A DNA stretch of 5,733 nucleotides. Origin: JAFDVN01 sp964472275. Lineage in GTDB: Bacteria > Acidobacteriota > Holophagae > Holophagales > Holophagaceae. The notes beneath the pieces are model-generated. The model was not told the DNA's origin and ran no database searches. It saw nothing but the letters and a program-made list of their open reading frames with translations. A program made the translations under genes and the position numbers. This document shows, piece after piece, positions 5,049-5,733 of the stretch; positions within the stretch are counted from its first letter, which is position 1, and every line of letters begins with the position of its first letter. The stretch lies in the NCBI GenBank assembly GCA_964472275.1, contig CAYYJN010000087.1, forward strand, positions 1 to 5,733, written 5' to 3'.

Positions 5049-5711
5049 ATGGCCCTCACGCCCCTGCCCGTCCCCGCGAACCCGGACCCCTACGCGGTCC
5101 ACAGCCGCGAAGCCTTCTACGACTGCCCCTGGATCCGCATCCGGAAAGACGCCTTCACGCACCGCGCGGGCGCCGAAGGCACCTACACCGTCGTCGGCTT
5201 CCACCGCACCGCCTGCGGCGTGCTGGCGCTGGACGATCAGGATCGCGTCGTCCTCGTGGGCCAGTGGCGCTACCCGCTTGAAGCCTATTCGTGGGAACTG
5301 CCCGAAGGTGGCGGCGATCCCGGTGAGAGCCCCTTCGAGGCCATGCGCCGCGAACTGGCCGAAGAAGCCGGCCTCCAGGCCCGCGTGTGGGAGCCCCTGC
5401 TCTACTTCAACCCCAGCAACTCCACGACGGATGAAGAGGCTTTCCTCTTCCTGGCTATGGACCTCGCTCCCGCAGAGGGCAAAGCCGACGCGGATGAGGA
5501 ACTGGCGCTGCATCGCGAACCGTTCAATGACTGCCTGCGCCGCGTCTTCAACGGCGAGATTGCCGATTCGCTCACCGCGATGGCCCTGCTCGCCCTCCAC
5601 GCCCGCCGCACCGGCGTGACGGAGCCCATGGACGCCATGCTCGCCGAGCGCTTCTTCCAACGGCCTTGCGATCATCCCAGCCTCGGACGGGCGCGGTGGA
5701 GTTCGTTATGA
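5049..5711 (+). CDS. NUDIX hydrolase, ADP-ribose pyrophosphatase-like
   Basis: This 220-residue protein carries a complete NUDIX box at residues 87-109: G87, E93, then RELAEEAGL with R101, E102, E105 and E106, which bind the metal and catalyse diphosphate cleavage. The preceding GQWRYPLEAYSWELPEGG (71-88) is typical of the NudF/NUDT5 group. That group hydrolyses ADP-ribose and related nucleoside diphosphate sugars to AMP and a phosphosugar in the cytoplasm. FNPSNSTTDEEAFLFLA (about 134-150) corresponds to the region after the box in these enzymes. Substrate cannot be fixed from sequence alone. The C-terminal tail (about 190-220) is a little longer than usual. The start is ATG 5049, with a weak AGG at 5038-5040 that overlaps the end of the rpsO terminator. 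No clear promoter was seen. The stop overlaps the next ATG as ATGA. Confidence 0.93.
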   Translation: MALTPLPVPANPDPYAVHSREAFYDCPWIRIRKDAFTHRAGAEGTYTVVGFHRTACGVLALDDQDRVVLVGQWRYPLEAYSWELPEGGGDPGESPFEAMRRELAEEAGLQARVWEPLLYFNPSNSTTDEEAFLFLAMDLAPAEGKADADEELALHREPFNDCLRRVFNGEIADSLTAMALLALHARRTGVTEPMDAMLAERFFQRPCDHPSLGRARWSSL

Positions 5712-5733
5712 AGCAGGGTTCGCATTCTCGTCA
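5708..5733 (+). CDS. Start of a downstream gene (3' partial), coupled to the NUDIX gene
   Basis: ATG 5708 overlaps the NUDIX stop as ATGA and is preceded by a good Shine-Dalgarno, GGTGGAG (5695-5701), six bases upstream. The frame stays open to the window edge and reads MKQGSHSR. The overlap and ribosome binding site suggest a cotranscribed next gene, but eight residues do not allow identification. Confidence 0.5.

Noticed and set aside
5014..5049. Leaderless promoter for the NUDIX gene using TAGGTT (5037-5042) as a -10
   Set aside because: No -35 match exists at the right spacing and the -10 match is weak; the T-rich tail is better explained by the rpsO terminator.
1..5733. CRISPR array, insertion sequence or prophage genes
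   Set aside because: No regularly spaced direct repeats, transposase motifs or phage-like proteins were seen.

Overview
The window is compact, GC-rich bacterial DNA with every supported gene on the + strand. The genes overlap by ATGA or lie a few bases apart, and TTA, CTA and TCA codons are essentially absent from the long genes. The secretin carries a TPR-like N-terminus and a cohesin-like C-terminus, and it sits behind PilO- and PilP-like genes and ahead of a GspG-like pseudopilin. From memory this resembles Acidobacteriota (for example Holophagae such as Geothrix) or deltaproteobacterial relatives. That assignment is inference and was not tested.

Region 1 (1-4303) is the distal part of a secretion/pilus operon. 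In order it holds: the disordered tail of an upstream protein (PilN/GspL position), a PilO/GspM-like inner-membrane protein, a PilP/GspC-like protein with a long polyproline linker, a 760-residue lipoprotein-type secretin, and a GspG-like pseudopilin. Together they would form the inner-membrane platform arm, the periplasmic connector, the outer-membrane gate and the pseudopilus of a type II secretion or type IV pilus-like machine. The gene order follows pilNOPQ, but the secretin and the pseudopilin are closer to type II secretion. Two slippage-prone tracts lie in this operon: a C8 run in the PilP-like gene and a 4 x 7 bp repeat in the first codons of the pseudopilin.

Region 2 (4304-4719) is non-coding apart from a tRNA. 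It holds a sigma70-like promoter, a UUCG hairpin, tRNA-Leu(CAG) with encoded CCA, and then an unusual run of four hairpins, three of which abut with no spacer. After these come a perfect TTGACA -35 box with an inverted repeat just downstream, and a structured leader before rpsO.

Region 3 (4720-5733) holds rpsO (ribosomal protein S15) closed by a strong intrinsic terminator, a NUDIX hydrolase of the ADP-ribose pyrophosphatase type, and the first codons of an ATGA-coupled next gene cut by the window edge.

The best candidates for something undescribed are the hairpin cluster between tRNA-Leu and rpsO, the heptanucleotide repeat at the pseudopilin start, and the TPR-secretin-cohesin fusion. No complete novel system is demonstrable from the sequence alone.
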